In this document: piece after piece, positions 1 to 9,507 of the stretch
How positions within the stretch are numbered: the first letter of the stretch is position 1
Layout: each line of letters opens with the position of its first letter
Assembly: GCF_001708305.1 (NCBI RefSeq)
Contig: NZ_CP016953.1
Span: forward strand, 1,197,501-1,261,500
DNA length: 64,000 nt
Origin: Streptococcus himalayensis
GTDB lineage: Bacteria; Bacillota; Bacilli; Lactobacillales; Streptococcaceae
Reading direction: 5' to 3'
Made by a program: the position numbers and the translations under genes
The notes under the pieces: model-generated
The model's database searches: none
What the model was told of the DNA's origin: nothing
Seen by the model: the letters and a program-made list of their open reading frames with translations, nothing else

Positions 1-1
1 A

Positions 2-1153
2 AACCTAGTTGAGCTTGGGGCTAATTCGTTAGCTTCTGTCATGAACCAAGCTGCCTTTTTCGGAGTTAGTTTAATAGCCATTGCTTTCATTTACAAATTT
101 AAACTGGATTTTCTGAGAAAAGAGCGGCTGATGATCGTTGTGATTCTCGTGGAAATTATTCTGCTGTTGCTAGCCCGTTTTGTCGGAGAGACGGTTAATG
201 GTGCAAAGGGTTGGATCAAGATTGTTGGAGGTTTCACCCTACAGCCTGCGGAATATTTAAAGCTGATTTTGATTTGGTATCTGGCTCTCAAATTTTCAAG
301 TCAGCAAGAAAATATTGGGATTTATGACTACCAGTATTTGACGAAGAATCAGTGGATTCCACGCAGTATAAACGATTGGAGAACCATTACACTCTTTTTG
401 ATTGCACTGGTTGCCATTATGCCAGACTTGGGAAATGCTACGATTTTATTTTTAACAACCCTGATTATGATTTCAGTTAGTGGTATAGGCTATCGTTGGT
501 TTTCAACGATTTTAGGCTCGCTCTTTAGCGTTTCTTTTGTCACCTTGGGAGCTATTTGGCTGATTGGGGTTGACCGAGTGGCTAAGATTCCGGTCTTTGG
601 TTATGTGGCCAAGCGTTTTAGTGCCTTTTTTAATCCTTTTCAGGATTTGACGGGAGCCGGTCACCAGTTAGCTAACTCATATTACGCGATGAGTAATGGA
701 GGCTGGTTTGGCTTGGGACTTGGAAATTCCATTGAAAAACGGGGCTATTTGCCAGAAGCCCATACAGACTTTGTCTTTGCTATTGTGATAGAGGAGTTTG
801 GTTTTATCGGTGCGAGTTTGATTTTAGCCCTGCTCTTTTTCCTCATTTTACGGATTATTCTGGTCGGTATTCGGGCAAGAAATCCTTTTAATGCCATGAT
901 GGCGATTGGAGTTGGAGGGATGATTTTAACCCAGACCTTTATCAATATTGGAGGAATTTCTGGTTTGATTCCATCAACTGGAGTGACCTTTCCTTTCTTA
1001 TCACAGGGGGGAAATAGTCTCTTAATTTTATCAGTCGCCATCGCATTTGTGCTAAATATTGATGCCAGTGAAAAAAGAATGCAAATCGAACAAGAATTTG
1101 TTGACTCTGGAGAGAACTTCCAGAACAACAGATACCGAACACGAAGGAGGTAA
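2..1153 (+). CDS. ftsW: Septal peptidoglycan polymerase FtsW (5' end outside window)
   Basis: This is a SEDS-family membrane glycosyltransferase that polymerises lipid II at the division septum with a class B PBP. The reading frame is open to the left edge, so the first ATG at 41 is internal and the N-terminus lies outside the window. The visible part has about eight hydrophobic segments and the family signature [11 protein letters not shown] followed by the [10 protein letters not shown] loop. It ends in a short, basic cytoplasmic tail. The stop codon is coupled to ppc (TAATG) and a strong AAGGAGG lies inside the ftsW 3' end, so the two genes are probably cotranscribed. RodA is the alternative, but the ppc neighbour is typical of streptococcal ftsW. 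Confidence 0.93.
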   Translation, partial: NLVELGANSLASVMNQAAFFGVSLIAIAFIYKFKLDFLRKERLMIVVILVEIILLLLARFVGETVNGAKGWIKIVGGFTLQPAEYLKLILIWYLALKFSSQQENIGIYDYQYLTKNQWIPRSINDWRTITLFLIALVAIMPDLGNATILFLTTLIMISVSGIGYRWFSTILGSLFSVSFVTLGAIWLIGVDRVAKIPVFGYVAKRFSAFFNPFQDLTGAGHQLANSYYAMSNGGWFGLGLGNSIEKRGYLPEAHTDFVFAIVIEEFGFIGASLILALLFFLILRIILVGIRARNPFNAMMAIGVGGMILTQTFINIGGISGLIPSTGVTFPFLSQGGNSLLILSVAIAFVLNIDASEKRMQIEQEFVDSGENFQNNRYRTRRR

Positions 1154-1155
1154 TG

Positions 1156-3852
1156 ATGACATTACAACGTCTAGAAAGTTTTAGCAATAAAGAGATGATT
1201 GAAGAGGAAGTTGGAATTCTGACTACTCTGCTGGATGAGATTACAAAAAACATGTTAAAACCAGCCACTTTTGAGAAAATTCTGACCCTAAATAAACTCT
1301 CAAAGGCAGCTGATTATCAAGGGTTAAGTGATCTGGTCGAAGGGTTGAGCAATGAAGAAATGGTCGTAATTTCTCGTTATTTTGCCATTTTGCCCCTGCT
1401 CATTAACATATCAGAAGATGTTGATTTGGCCTATGAAATCAATCATCAAAACAATATCAATGCAGATTATCTTGGGAAGCTCTCCACAACGATTGATTTG
1501 GTTGCTGAGACGGACAATGCCAAGGAAATCTTGGAGCATTTGAATGTGGTTCCAGTCTTAACAGCACACCCAACACAGGTTCAGCGTAAGAGCATGCTGG
1601 ATTTGACCAATCATATCCATGGCTTGCTTCGGAAGTACCGTGATGTGAAGATGGGATTGATTAACAAGGATAAATGGTACAATGACCTTCGCCGTTACAT
1701 CGAAATCATCATGCAGACTGATATGATTCGGGAGAAAAAGCTCAAGGTAACCAATGAAATCACCAATGTCATGGAATACTATGATAGCTCTTTCTTGCAG
1801 GCAGTCCCTCATCTGACCAATGAATACAAACGTTTGGCGAGTGAAAAGGGAATTGAATTAGACAATCCACGACCTATTACCATGGGAATGTGGATTGGAG
1901 GAGACCGCGATGGCAATCCATTTGTAACAGCAGAAACCTTGAGACAATCAGCCATGACCCAGTGTCAAGTGGTCATGGAGCATTACGAGAAAAAAGTCTT
2001 TAGTCTGTATCGAGAGTTCTCTCTTTCCACAAGTATCGTCAATACCAGCGAAGCTGTTGCAGAAATGGCTCGTTTGTCTCAGGACAGCTCTGTCTTTCGT
2101 GAAAAAGAACCCTATCGCCGTGCCTTTTTCTACATTCAGACAAAATTAAAAAATACGAAGGAATTCTTGCTGAATGTGGGTCAAGAAGAACCTCGCTATG
2201 CAACGGTTGCAGAATTCAAAGATGACTTGTTAGCCATTAAAGAATCTCTGTTAGAAAACAAGGGAGAAGCGCTAGTTTCAGGTGACTTCACAGAACTCTT
2301 GCAGGCAGTTGATGTGTTTGGCTTCTACCTGGCCTCCATTGATATGAGGCAGGATTCCAGCGTCCATGAAGCATGTGTGGCAGAATTGCTTAAGAGTGCA
2401 GGGATTGTGGACAATTACAGTGAATTGTCTGAAGATGAAAAATGCCAGATTTTACTAGAGGAATTGACCAATGACCCTCGGATTTTATCTGCCACCCATC
2501 TTGAAAAATCAGACTTACTGCAAAAGGAATTAGAAATTTTCCAAACAGCTCGCGAACTAAAAGATAAATTAGGAGATAATGTTATTCGCCAGACGATTAT
2601 TTCCCATGCGACGAGCGTATCTGATTTGTTGGAACTTGCGATTATGCATAAGGAAGTCGGATTGGTCAATAAGGATACGGCGCGCGTGCAGATTGTCCCT
2701 CTCTTTGAAACGATTGAAGACTTGGATAATTCCTATGATACGATGAAAAAATACTTATCTCTTCCTTTGGCTCAGAAATGGATTGCCGCTAACCATCATT
2801 ATCAAGAAATCATGCTAGGGTATTCTGATAGTAATAAGGATGGGGGTTATCTTTCTTCTTGCTGGACCTTGTACAAGGCTCAGCAGCAATTGACGGCTAT
2901 TGGGGATGAATTTGGGGTGAAAATTACTTTCTTCCATGGTCGTGGAGGGACAGTTGGACGTGGAGGAGGTCCAACGTATCAGGCGATTACTTCTCAACCC
3001 CTTCGCAGTATCAATGACCGAATCCGTTTGACCGAGCAGGGAGAAGTAATTGGCAATAAATACGGCAACAAAGATGCTGCCTACTACAATCTGGAAATGC
3101 TAGTGTCTGCGGCTATTAACCGCATGATTACGGAAAAGAAAAGCGATACGAGCACCTCTAATCGCTATGAAAGCATAATGGATGAAATCGTGGCAAACAG
3201 CTACCGTATCTACCGCGATCTGGTCTTTGGCAATGAGCATTTCTACGATTATTTCTTTGAATCCAGTCCAATTAAGGCGATTTCTAGTTTCAATATTGGC
3301 TCTCGTCCGGCCGCTAGAAAAACTATCACCGAAATCGGTGGCCTTAGAGCCATCCCTTGGGTCTTTTCTTGGTCTCAAAGTCGGGTTATGTTCCCTGGTT
3401 GGTACGGGGTAGGTTCGAGCTTTAAGGCATTTATTGATCAAGATCCAGAGAATATCCATTTCCTTCGGAAGATGTATAAAAACTGGCCTTTCTTCCAATC
3501 TCTTTTATCAAATGTTGACATGGTTCTCTCCAAGTCCAACATGAACATTGCCTTTGAATATGCACAATTGTGTGAGGATGAGGAAGTACAGGCGATTTAC
3601 CATACGATTTTAGACGAATGGCAATTAACGAAGGAAGTGATTTTAGCGATTGAAGGCTACGATGACTTGTTAGCGGAAAATCCATACTTAAAAGCGAGTT
3701 TAGACTACCGCATGCCTTATTTCAATATTCTCAACTACATTCAGTTGGAATTGATCAAGCGTCAACGCAGGGGTGAATTATCTGCAGACCAAGAACGCTT
3801 GATTCATATCACGATCAATGGGATTGCGACTGGATTGCGAAATTCTGGTTAA
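1156..3852 (+). CDS. ppc: Phosphoenolpyruvate carboxylase
   Basis: This cytosolic enzyme carboxylates phosphoenolpyruvate to oxaloacetate and feeds aspartate-family synthesis in an organism with an incomplete TCA cycle. At about 898 residues it is full length. Visible motifs are VLTAHPTQ with the catalytic His, [35 protein letters not shown] and the C-terminal RNSG tail. Two adjacent ATGs exist, at 1153 and 1156. The AAGGAGG at 1144-1150 is only 2 nt from the first and 5 nt from the second, so I chose 1156. It overlaps or abuts the ftsW stop, which suggests translational coupling. A hairpin terminator follows. Confidence 0.97.
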   Translation: MTLQRLESFSNKEMIEEEVGILTTLLDEITKNMLKPATFEKILTLNKLSKAADYQGLSDLVEGLSNEEMVVISRYFAILPLLINISEDVDLAYEINHQNNINADYLGKLSTTIDLVAETDNAKEILEHLNVVPVLTAHPTQVQRKSMLDLTNHIHGLLRKYRDVKMGLINKDKWYNDLRRYIEIIMQTDMIREKKLKVTNEITNVMEYYDSSFLQAVPHLTNEYKRLASEKGIELDNPRPITMGMWIGGDRDGNPFVTAETLRQSAMTQCQVVMEHYEKKVFSLYREFSLSTSIVNTSEAVAEMARLSQDSSVFREKEPYRRAFFYIQTKLKNTKEFLLNVGQEEPRYATVAEFKDDLLAIKESLLENKGEALVSGDFTELLQAVDVFGFYLASIDMRQDSSVHEACVAELLKSAGIVDNYSELSEDEKCQILLEELTNDPRILSATHLEKSDLLQKELEIFQTARELKDKLGDNVIRQTIISHATSVSDLLELAIMHKEVGLVNKDTARVQIVPLFETIEDLDNSYDTMKKYLSLPLAQKWIAANHHYQEIMLGYSDSNKDGGYLSSCWTLYKAQQQLTAIGDEFGVKITFFHGRGGTVGRGGGPTYQAITSQPLRSINDRIRLTEQGEVIGNKYGNKDAAYYNLEMLVSAAINRMITEKKSDTSTSNRYESIMDEIVANSYRIYRDLVFGNEHFYDYFFESSPIKAISSFNIGSRPAARKTITEIGGLRAIPWVFSWSQSRVMFPGWYGVGSSFKAFIDQDPENIHFLRKMYKNWPFFQSLLSNVDMVLSKSNMNIAFEYAQLCEDEEVQAIYHTILDEWQLTKEVILAIEGYDDLLAENPYLKASLDYRMPYFNILNYIQLELIKRQRRGELSADQERLIHITINGIATGLRNSG

Positions 3853-3860
3853 AACAATAA

Positions 3861-3885
3861 AAAATCGGTGTTCGCCGATTTTTTT
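3861..3885 (+). terminator. Rho-independent terminator after ppc
   Basis: AAATCGG and CCGATTT arms enclose a short TGTTCG loop and are followed by a T run. It sits 9 bases after the ppc stop. Confidence 0.85.
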
Positions 3886-3894
3886 GTGCAGAAC

Positions 3895-3924
3895 TGTAAC
3901 CAAAAGTGATTTCATTCGTTTTAT
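3895..3924 (+). promoter_or_regulatory. ECF-type promoter of sigma/anti-sigma cassette 1
   Basis: CTGTAACC (TGTAACC at 3895-3901), 15 bases, then CGTTTTAT (3917-3924). The same two blocks, with a 16-base spacer, lie in front of the paralogous cassette at 5581-5611. A -35 with AAC and a -10 starting CG are typical of ECF sigma factors. That each sigma factor reads its own or the other's promoter is inference. Confidence 0.6.
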
Positions 3925-3945
3925 TGATGAAAGGAGGGGAGAAAC

Positions 3946-4443
3946 ATTCGATTTGATGAGTATGAAAAGGAAGTGATGGAGATTGCTCGGGAAATTTCTT
4001 ATTATTTGCAAAAGTCTGGCGCCACTCAGGCAGATAGTGAGGATATTGCTCAAGATGTGCTAGTGCGCATTCTCGAAGCGGATTTGGTTCTTCCCTTTGA
4101 GAAATTAAGGGCCTGGCTCTATCGAACTGCTATTCATGCCTACATTGATAAATATAGGCGAGATAGGCAGTATCATGATATTCTCCAACGTGAGTTTTTT
4201 CATAAAGATAAATTGCTCAAATACGATACGAAAGATTATGCAGAACTCTACCAAGCTGTGGCAGAATTGCCTGCGAAGTTTCAACTGGTGATTGATTGTT
4301 ATTATTTTCAGGATATGACAGTCAAGGAAACAGCTCAAATTTTGGGCAAGAGTCAAAGCTGGGTCAAGATTAATCTGTATCGTAGTCGTAAACAATTAGC
4401 CAGCTTGCTACAAGAGAAAGGATACGAATATGAAGACATTTGA
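3946..4443 (+). CDS. ECF-type RNA polymerase sigma factor, paralogue 1
   Basis: This small sigma-70-family protein has only regions 2 and 4. Region 2 is near residues 10-75 (DSEDIAQDVLVRI, RAWLYRTA, IDKYRRDR). Region 4 is near 110-158 (LPAKFQLVIDCYY, then the helix-turn-helix KETAQILGKSQSWVKINLYRSR). It presumably directs core polymerase to a small regulon. The conventional start, GTG at 3973, has a poor ribosome site and loses the conserved FDEYEKE segment. A strong AAGGAGGGG at 3931-3939 points instead to ATT at 3946, giving 165 residues, exactly the length of the paralogue when read from its ATC. The 3' end overlaps the downstream anti-sigma gene by 14 nt, implying coupled synthesis. The rare start codon is inference. 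Confidence 0.82.
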   Translation: MRFDEYEKEVMEIAREISYYLQKSGATQADSEDIAQDVLVRILEADLVLPFEKLRAWLYRTAIHAYIDKYRRDRQYHDILQREFFHKDKLLKYDTKDYAELYQAVAELPAKFQLVIDCYYFQDMTVKETAQILGKSQSWVKINLYRSRKQLASLLQEKGYEYEDI

Positions 4444-5551
4444 AATCGCAACGAAAAAAAGCAAGAGGAAAACGCTCCTAAAAACCGTCGGGTTTTCCAC
4501 GGTGGGAACCCTAACTTTCCTCGTCGGAGGATATCTGCTTCTCAATAAAATAACCTCAGAGAATGCTTGGAAGATGGAACGATTCTATGAGATGAAATCA
4601 AGCATTAGTTACCCCAATATTCAAGCCATCGATTGGTCCTTTGATGCGAGTTCCCAATTCAGTGGGACATTTCGAGCTAATCAGGTCAAGGACATAGCTG
4701 GGATTTCGGTTCCCTTTGAGCCGTATACTGGAAATTATAGTCTTAGCCCAAGAGTAGTTGGCGGACGGCAGGACATGAATCTCTATCAGACCAAAGATGG
4801 CAAGGCTAGTTATACCCATGGGCACAGTTATAAATCTCCGATGTTCTTCAATCGGGAGTATGATTATCGTAAAAACAAGGAATACGGTTCGAACTTAACT
4901 CAAGATATTGCTCTTTTGCCTCAAATGACAGGAAAGGCAGTTGAAGTTGCCGTAACCTTTGACAAACCCTATACCTTTGAAGAAATCGCCTCGATGATTC
5001 CTGAAACTCTAAAAATCAACTGGTACTGGATTGGCACTAGCAGTTCCTACAATACAGGGGATTTAGATGTGGACGATCAAATCGGTTTTACACCGAATTT
5101 GGAACAAACCCAGACAAAAGAGGAGTTAGAAAGAGAACAACAGGACTTTTCCAAGAAAAATGAAAAAGCTTCTACTGAGGAAGGAGAAAAACGATACCAA
5201 GAACATCTGAAACGCTTGGCAGAACAAGATGTAGTGAAACGTTTTGAAAATAGTTATACCACTTTTTACGACAATCTCCAAAAGGTGGTAGCAGAAGACT
5301 GGCAAAGCACCCGAACTGCATCCGATGGTTCACGGTTTGATTTGAAAGCTGATATTGAAAGCTATCTAAAAAACAATCCAGATGGGAGAAAAGCGAAATT
5401 TGCAGGTCTAATCCTGACTGGCAAAGCAGAAGATTTTGCCCCTCTTGAAAAGGCGAACTGGATTTTTGGTTCAAATATTGGACAAAGCATCGCTTTAGAA
5501 CCTTACCATCAATTGGATACACGACATGACCCAACACTTCCTCAAAAATAG
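4430..5551 (+). CDS. Membrane anti-sigma factor-like protein, paralogue 1
   Basis: This 373-residue protein has a short basic cytoplasmic N-terminus (about 1-16), one membrane helix near 17-38 and a large extracellular part. The arrangement and the sigma-gene overlap match the Sigma_reg_N/Sigma_reg_C type of Firmicute sigma regulators, which hold an ECF sigma at the membrane until a signal arrives. Conserved blocks shared with the second copy are TFEIA.KK, VEVA.TFD.PY, LK.NW.W.GT and AKFAG.ILTGKAE.FA. This copy has an extra charged, lysine/glutamate-rich insert at about 225-275. The start is supported by AAAGGA 7 nt upstream inside the sigma gene. The signal sensed is unknown. Confidence 0.72.
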   Translation: MKTFEIATKKSKRKTLLKTVGFSTVGTLTFLVGGYLLLNKITSENAWKMERFYEMKSSISYPNIQAIDWSFDASSQFSGTFRANQVKDIAGISVPFEPYTGNYSLSPRVVGGRQDMNLYQTKDGKASYTHGHSYKSPMFFNREYDYRKNKEYGSNLTQDIALLPQMTGKAVEVAVTFDKPYTFEEIASMIPETLKINWYWIGTSSSYNTGDLDVDDQIGFTPNLEQTQTKEELEREQQDFSKKNEKASTEEGEKRYQEHLKRLAEQDVVKRFENSYTTFYDNLQKVVAEDWQSTRTASDGSRFDLKADIESYLKNNPDGRKAKFAGLILTGKAEDFAPLEKANWIFGSNIGQSIALEPYHQLDTRHDPTLPQK

Positions 5552-5570
5552 CGAGGAATATGATAAAATA

Positions 5571-5603
5571 AAACTAGGCCTGTAACCTTTACGGGTCTAG
5601 TTT
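5571..5603 (+). terminator. 15-bp hairpin between the two sigma/anti-sigma cassettes
   Basis: Two 15-base arms pair throughout, with two G-U wobbles and a 3-base CCT loop. The T tract after it is poor (TTTCGTT). It begins 19 bases after the anti-sigma 1 stop and contains the TGTAACC box of the next promoter, so it could be a terminator, an attenuator, or a cruciform overlapping the promoter. Confidence 0.55.
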
Positions 5604-5611
5604 CGTTATAT
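5581..5611 (+). promoter_or_regulatory. ECF-type promoter of sigma/anti-sigma cassette 2
   Basis: CTGTAACC (TGTAACC at 5581-5587), 16 bases, then CGTTATAT (5604-5611). This matches the site in front of cassette 1. The -35 block lies inside the preceding hairpin. Confidence 0.6.
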
Positions 5612-5634
5612 GAGTGAAGAAGGGAGGGAGCGTT

Positions 5635-6132
5635 ATCAAACTAGATGAATACGAAAGGGTCTTAGCTGACTTTGCCAGAGACATCATCTATTATTTGATG
5701 AAATCAGGCGTAAAAAAAGAGCAAGCAGAAGATGTCGTTCAGGATATCTTTGTCAAAATGCTGGAAATGCCTGTTGCCATCCCTGGTGAGAAGATACGGG
5801 CTTTCATGTATCGGTCTGCTATTCGCCGCTATATCGACAAGTACCGCAGGGACAAGCGTTATATGGAAATTTTACAACAGGAATTTTTTCATTCGCAACC
5901 GCTCTCTCCCTTTGAGTGTGATCAGTACGATTTTTTGCTGGAAGAAGTAGAGAAGCTCTCGCCAGAAGATAGACTGCTCCTTGATCTCTTTTATGTTCAA
6001 GGTTTTTCAATTCTTGAAATAGCAGAGCTTCTTGCTTATTCCCTCAGTAAAGTCAAAGTAAAGCTGCACCGCAGTCGACAAAAGTTAAAGAAATCTCTCA
6101 AACAGAAAGGATATGAACATGGAAACATTTGA
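5635..6132 (+). CDS. ECF-type RNA polymerase sigma factor, paralogue 2
   Basis: This protein is paralogous to the product at 3946-4443 and has the same two sigma regions: AEDVVQDIFVKML with RRYIDKYRRDKRY, and LSPEDRLLLDLFY followed by the helix-turn-helix LEIAELLAYSLSKVKVKLHRSR. The only conventional start nearby, GTG at 5614, would place the ribosome site AGGGAGG (5621-5627) inside the coding region. Starting at ATC 5635, 7 nt after that site, gives 165 residues and aligns IKLDEYE with IRFDEYE of paralogue 1. The stop overlaps the next gene by 14 nt, as in cassette 1. The repertoire of targets cannot be read from this window beyond the two shared upstream motifs. Confidence 0.82.
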   Translation: MKLDEYERVLADFARDIIYYLMKSGVKKEQAEDVVQDIFVKMLEMPVAIPGEKIRAFMYRSAIRRYIDKYRRDKRYMEILQQEFFHSQPLSPFECDQYDFLLEEVEKLSPEDRLLLDLFYVQGFSILEIAELLAYSLSKVKVKLHRSRQKLKKSLKQKGYEHGNI

Positions 6133-7096
6133 AATATTGGCGAAGAAAGCTAGAAAACGGACAGGAAGACGAATGTTATTCACTACTTTGTCTGTTCTTT
6201 TTGCCTGTTTCATCATATATGCAGGTCTAATGTTTGTATCAGGAAAATTATTAAATCGAAATTTTCAAAAATTGATTGTCTATTATGATCAACGGATGAC
6301 CATTGCATATCCAAATATTTATATGAAAAGCAATTCGAGACCCAATGGTCGTTTTTCAGCAGCCTATCATATAGAGAGAATAAAAGATATAGATGGAGTG
6401 GAAATTCCCTATCCTCCTTTAAGGGCCACTGCCAGTCTGTTTGATACCCATCTTGACCACACTGGAGATGGGACGATTTATCAAGCCTTTCGTGATCCTG
6501 TCACCAATAGATTTTATAGCAACCAAAGTAAAGATAGAAATCCTGCATTTTTCAATGTTCAGGCAGATTGGAATAAAAAACATTCAGGAAAACCCAGTCA
6601 AGAGTTAGAATTAACCAGAGAAATGGAAGGGCAGTTAGTAGAAGTTGCTTTGACCTTTGATCAACCCTATTCCTATCAAGAATTACAGGAAATGCTGCCA
6701 GAAAATCTCAAGCAGAATTGGTTTTGGATGGGAACAACAAACAAGGAGCAGGATTTTGCTTTTGACTTGACAGATATTTATGGACTTAGTTTTCGTTATA
6801 AAGTGCTAGAAATGAATTATAGTCAATTTATAGAGAAAGTCAAAGGCGCATTGAAAGATCCTCGCTATAAAACAATGACAACCTATGGAGGCAGTGGAGA
6901 AACGTTTTCAAATTACGATGATTTGGAATTTATAAAAGAACATTACCCTACCTTAGAAAAGGCTAAGTTTGCAGGTGTCATCCTAACAGGCAAGGCAGAG
7001 AATTTCGCTCAGTTAGAAGGTAAAGATTGGATTTTTGCTTCCAGTATTGGAACTTCCATTCCAAATCAGCCCTATTATCACTTGGATAAAGAATAA
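6119..7096 (+). CDS. Membrane anti-sigma factor-like protein, paralogue 2
   Basis: This 325-residue bitopic membrane protein has a basic N-terminus, a membrane helix near residues 18-40 and an extracellular C-terminal domain. It has the same blocks as paralogue 1 (TFEILAKKARKRT, VEVALTFDQPYSY, LKQNWFWMGT, AKFAGVILTGKAENFA) but lacks that copy's charged insert. Two in-frame ATGs occur, at 6113 and 6119. I chose 6119 because AAAGGA lies 7 nt upstream and the protein then begins METFEIL, matching MKTFEIA. It probably sequesters the sigma factor encoded just upstream. No N-terminal zinc-binding anti-sigma motif is visible. Confidence 0.72.
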   Translation: METFEILAKKARKRTGRRMLFTTLSVLFACFIIYAGLMFVSGKLLNRNFQKLIVYYDQRMTIAYPNIYMKSNSRPNGRFSAAYHIERIKDIDGVEIPYPPLRATASLFDTHLDHTGDGTIYQAFRDPVTNRFYSNQSKDRNPAFFNVQADWNKKHSGKPSQELELTREMEGQLVEVALTFDQPYSYQELQEMLPENLKQNWFWMGTTNKEQDFAFDLTDIYGLSFRYKVLEMNYSQFIEKVKGALKDPRYKTMTTYGGSGETFSNYDDLEFIKEHYPTLEKAKFAGVILTGKAENFAQLEGKDWIFASSIGTSIPNQPYYHLDKE

Positions 7097-7119
7097 TTTA
7101 TAAAAAAGGTGTAAAACAC

Positions 7120-7147
7120 TTGCAATTTTACCAGAATTTGATAGAAT
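7120..7147 (+). promoter_or_regulatory. tuf promoter
   Basis: TTGCAA (7120-7125), a 16-base spacer and TAGAAT (7142-7147) preceded by TG (extended -10). It lies about 70 bases before the tuf ATG. Confidence 0.7.
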
Positions 7148-7218
7148 AGTAAGGAAAGTTAGACTGTATTGCCTACTGTCTATCTATAAAATATATTTTA
7201 TTGGAGGCTTTTACTCAA

Positions 7219-8415
<1,197 letters not shown>

Positions 8416-8456
8416 TTCAATTAAGTTCCCAGATTAACAATTAAAGTCAGACAATG

Positions 8457-8488
8457 AAAGAGTTTCACTTCGGTGAAGCTCTTTTTTT
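8457..8488 (+). terminator. tuf terminator
   Basis: Arms AAAGAGTTTCAC and GTGAAGCTCTTT pair around a TTCG tetraloop and run into seven T residues. It lies 41 bases after the stop. Confidence 0.92.
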
Positions 8489-8546
8489 AGAGAACGTTTT
8501 CATCTTGTGATTTATTCAACAAAAACTTTTCTTCTTCTCTAAAATA

Positions 8547-8555
8547 TGGTAGAAT
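8547..8555 (+). promoter_or_regulatory. tpiA extended -10 promoter
   Basis: TGGTAGAAT forms an extended -10, and a weak T-rich -35 region lies upstream. The tpiA ribosome site AGAAGAG follows at 8574-8580. Confidence 0.6.
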
Positions 8556-8589
8556 AGGAGTGTAAAAATTTTTAGAAGAGGTATGTGAA

Positions 8590-9348
8590 ATGTCACGGAA
8601 ACCAATTATTGCAGGAAACTGGAAAATGAACAAAACAGCAGCAGAAGCGCGCGAGTTTGTGGAGGCAGTTAAATTAAACATTCCTTCAAATGAACTTGTG
8701 GATACTGTTATCGGTTCACCAGCTCTTTTCATCGAAGGCATGAAAAAAGGTGTTCGCAATACTGAATTGAAAGTAGCAGCACAAAACTGTTATTTTGAAG
8801 ATTTTGGAGCTTTTACAGGAGAAAACAGCCCTGCGACACTTGCAGCACTTGAAGTGGATTATGTGATTATCGGTCACTCAGAACGCCGTGATTACTTCCA
8901 TGAAACAGATGAAGACATCAACAAAAAAGCACATGCGATTTTCAAAAACGGCATGACCCCAATCATCTGTTGTGGCGAGTCTCTTGAGACTTATGAAGCT
9001 GGTAAAGCTGAAGAGTTTGTTGGTGCACAAGTATCTGCAGCTCTGAAAGATTTGACAGCTGATCAAGTTGCTTCATTGGTGCTTGCCTATGAGCCAATCT
9101 GGGCAATCGGTACTGGTAAATCAGCAACTCAAGACGATGCTCAAAAAATGTGTAAAGCCGTTCGTGATGTCGTTGCAGCAGACTTTGGTCAAGAAGTAGC
9201 GGACAAAGTGCGTGTTCAATATGGTGGTTCTGTCAAACCAGAAAACATTGCAGAATATATGGCTTGTCCTGATGTGGACGGTGCACTTGTAGGTGGAGCT
9301 TCACTTGAAGCAGATAGCTTCCTTGCATTACTTGATTTTGTGAAATAG
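8590..9348 (+). CDS. tpiA: Triosephosphate isomerase
   Basis: This cytosolic glycolytic enzyme interconverts dihydroxyacetone phosphate and glyceraldehyde 3-phosphate. At 252 residues it is normal length. Catalytic signatures are visible: NWKMNK (active-site Lys), IIGHSERR (His), [12 protein letters not shown] (catalytic Glu and the flexible loop), QYGGSVKP and GALVGGASL (phosphate binding). It has its own extended -10 promoter and a terminator, so it is expressed separately from tuf. The tuf-tpiA order is common in streptococci. Confidence 0.99.
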   Translation: MSRKPIIAGNWKMNKTAAEAREFVEAVKLNIPSNELVDTVIGSPALFIEGMKKGVRNTELKVAAQNCYFEDFGAFTGENSPATLAALEVDYVIIGHSERRDYFHETDEDINKKAHAIFKNGMTPIICCGESLETYEAGKAEEFVGAQVSAALKDLTADQVASLVLAYEPIWAIGTGKSATQDDAQKMCKAVRDVVAADFGQEVADKVRVQYGGSVKPENIAEYMACPDVDGALVGGASLEADSFLALLDFVK

Positions 9349-9355
9349 AAAATAC

Positions 9356-9387
9356 AACGAACGAATTTTATATTTGTTCGTTTTTTT
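9356..9387 (+). terminator. tpiA terminator
   Basis: Arms AACGAACGAAT and ATTTGTTCGTT (one G-U pair) are followed by seven T residues. Confidence 0.88.
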
Positions 9388-9396
9388 GTAAAATTT

Positions 9397-9404
9397 TACG
9401 AATA
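9397..9404 (+). promoter_or_regulatory. Putative competence cin box (SigX/ComX promoter) for the lysin
   Basis: TACGAATA preceded by a T run (TTTTACGAATAA) matches the streptococcal SigX recognition octamer. It lies just after the tpiA terminator and 104 bases before the lysin start, on the correct strand. The distance is longer than usual. A second, vegetative-type -10 lies nearer the gene. Confidence 0.5.
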
Positions 9405-9468
9405 AAAATATAAATAATAGAAAAAAATTTAGAATTCTACGTTTAATTTTAGATTTTTTAAAGATTTA

Positions 9469-9477
9469 TGGTAGAAT
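9469..9477 (+). promoter_or_regulatory. Extended -10 promoter of the lysin gene
   Basis: TGGTAGAAT lies 31 bases before the ATG at 9508. No convincing -35 is visible. Confidence 0.5.
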
Positions 9478-9507
9478 ATAGCTATAAATAAAAAAATGGA
9501 GAGCCTC

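Noticed and set aside
3100..3498. Long antisense frame in ppc
   Set aside because: It is a shadow of a strongly conserved gene, with no start context or plausible protein pattern.
4424..4431. TACGAATA octamer, identical to a cin box
   Set aside because: It lies inside the end of the sigma 1 gene and overlaps the anti-sigma start codon. There is no upstream T run, so it is coincidental codon use.
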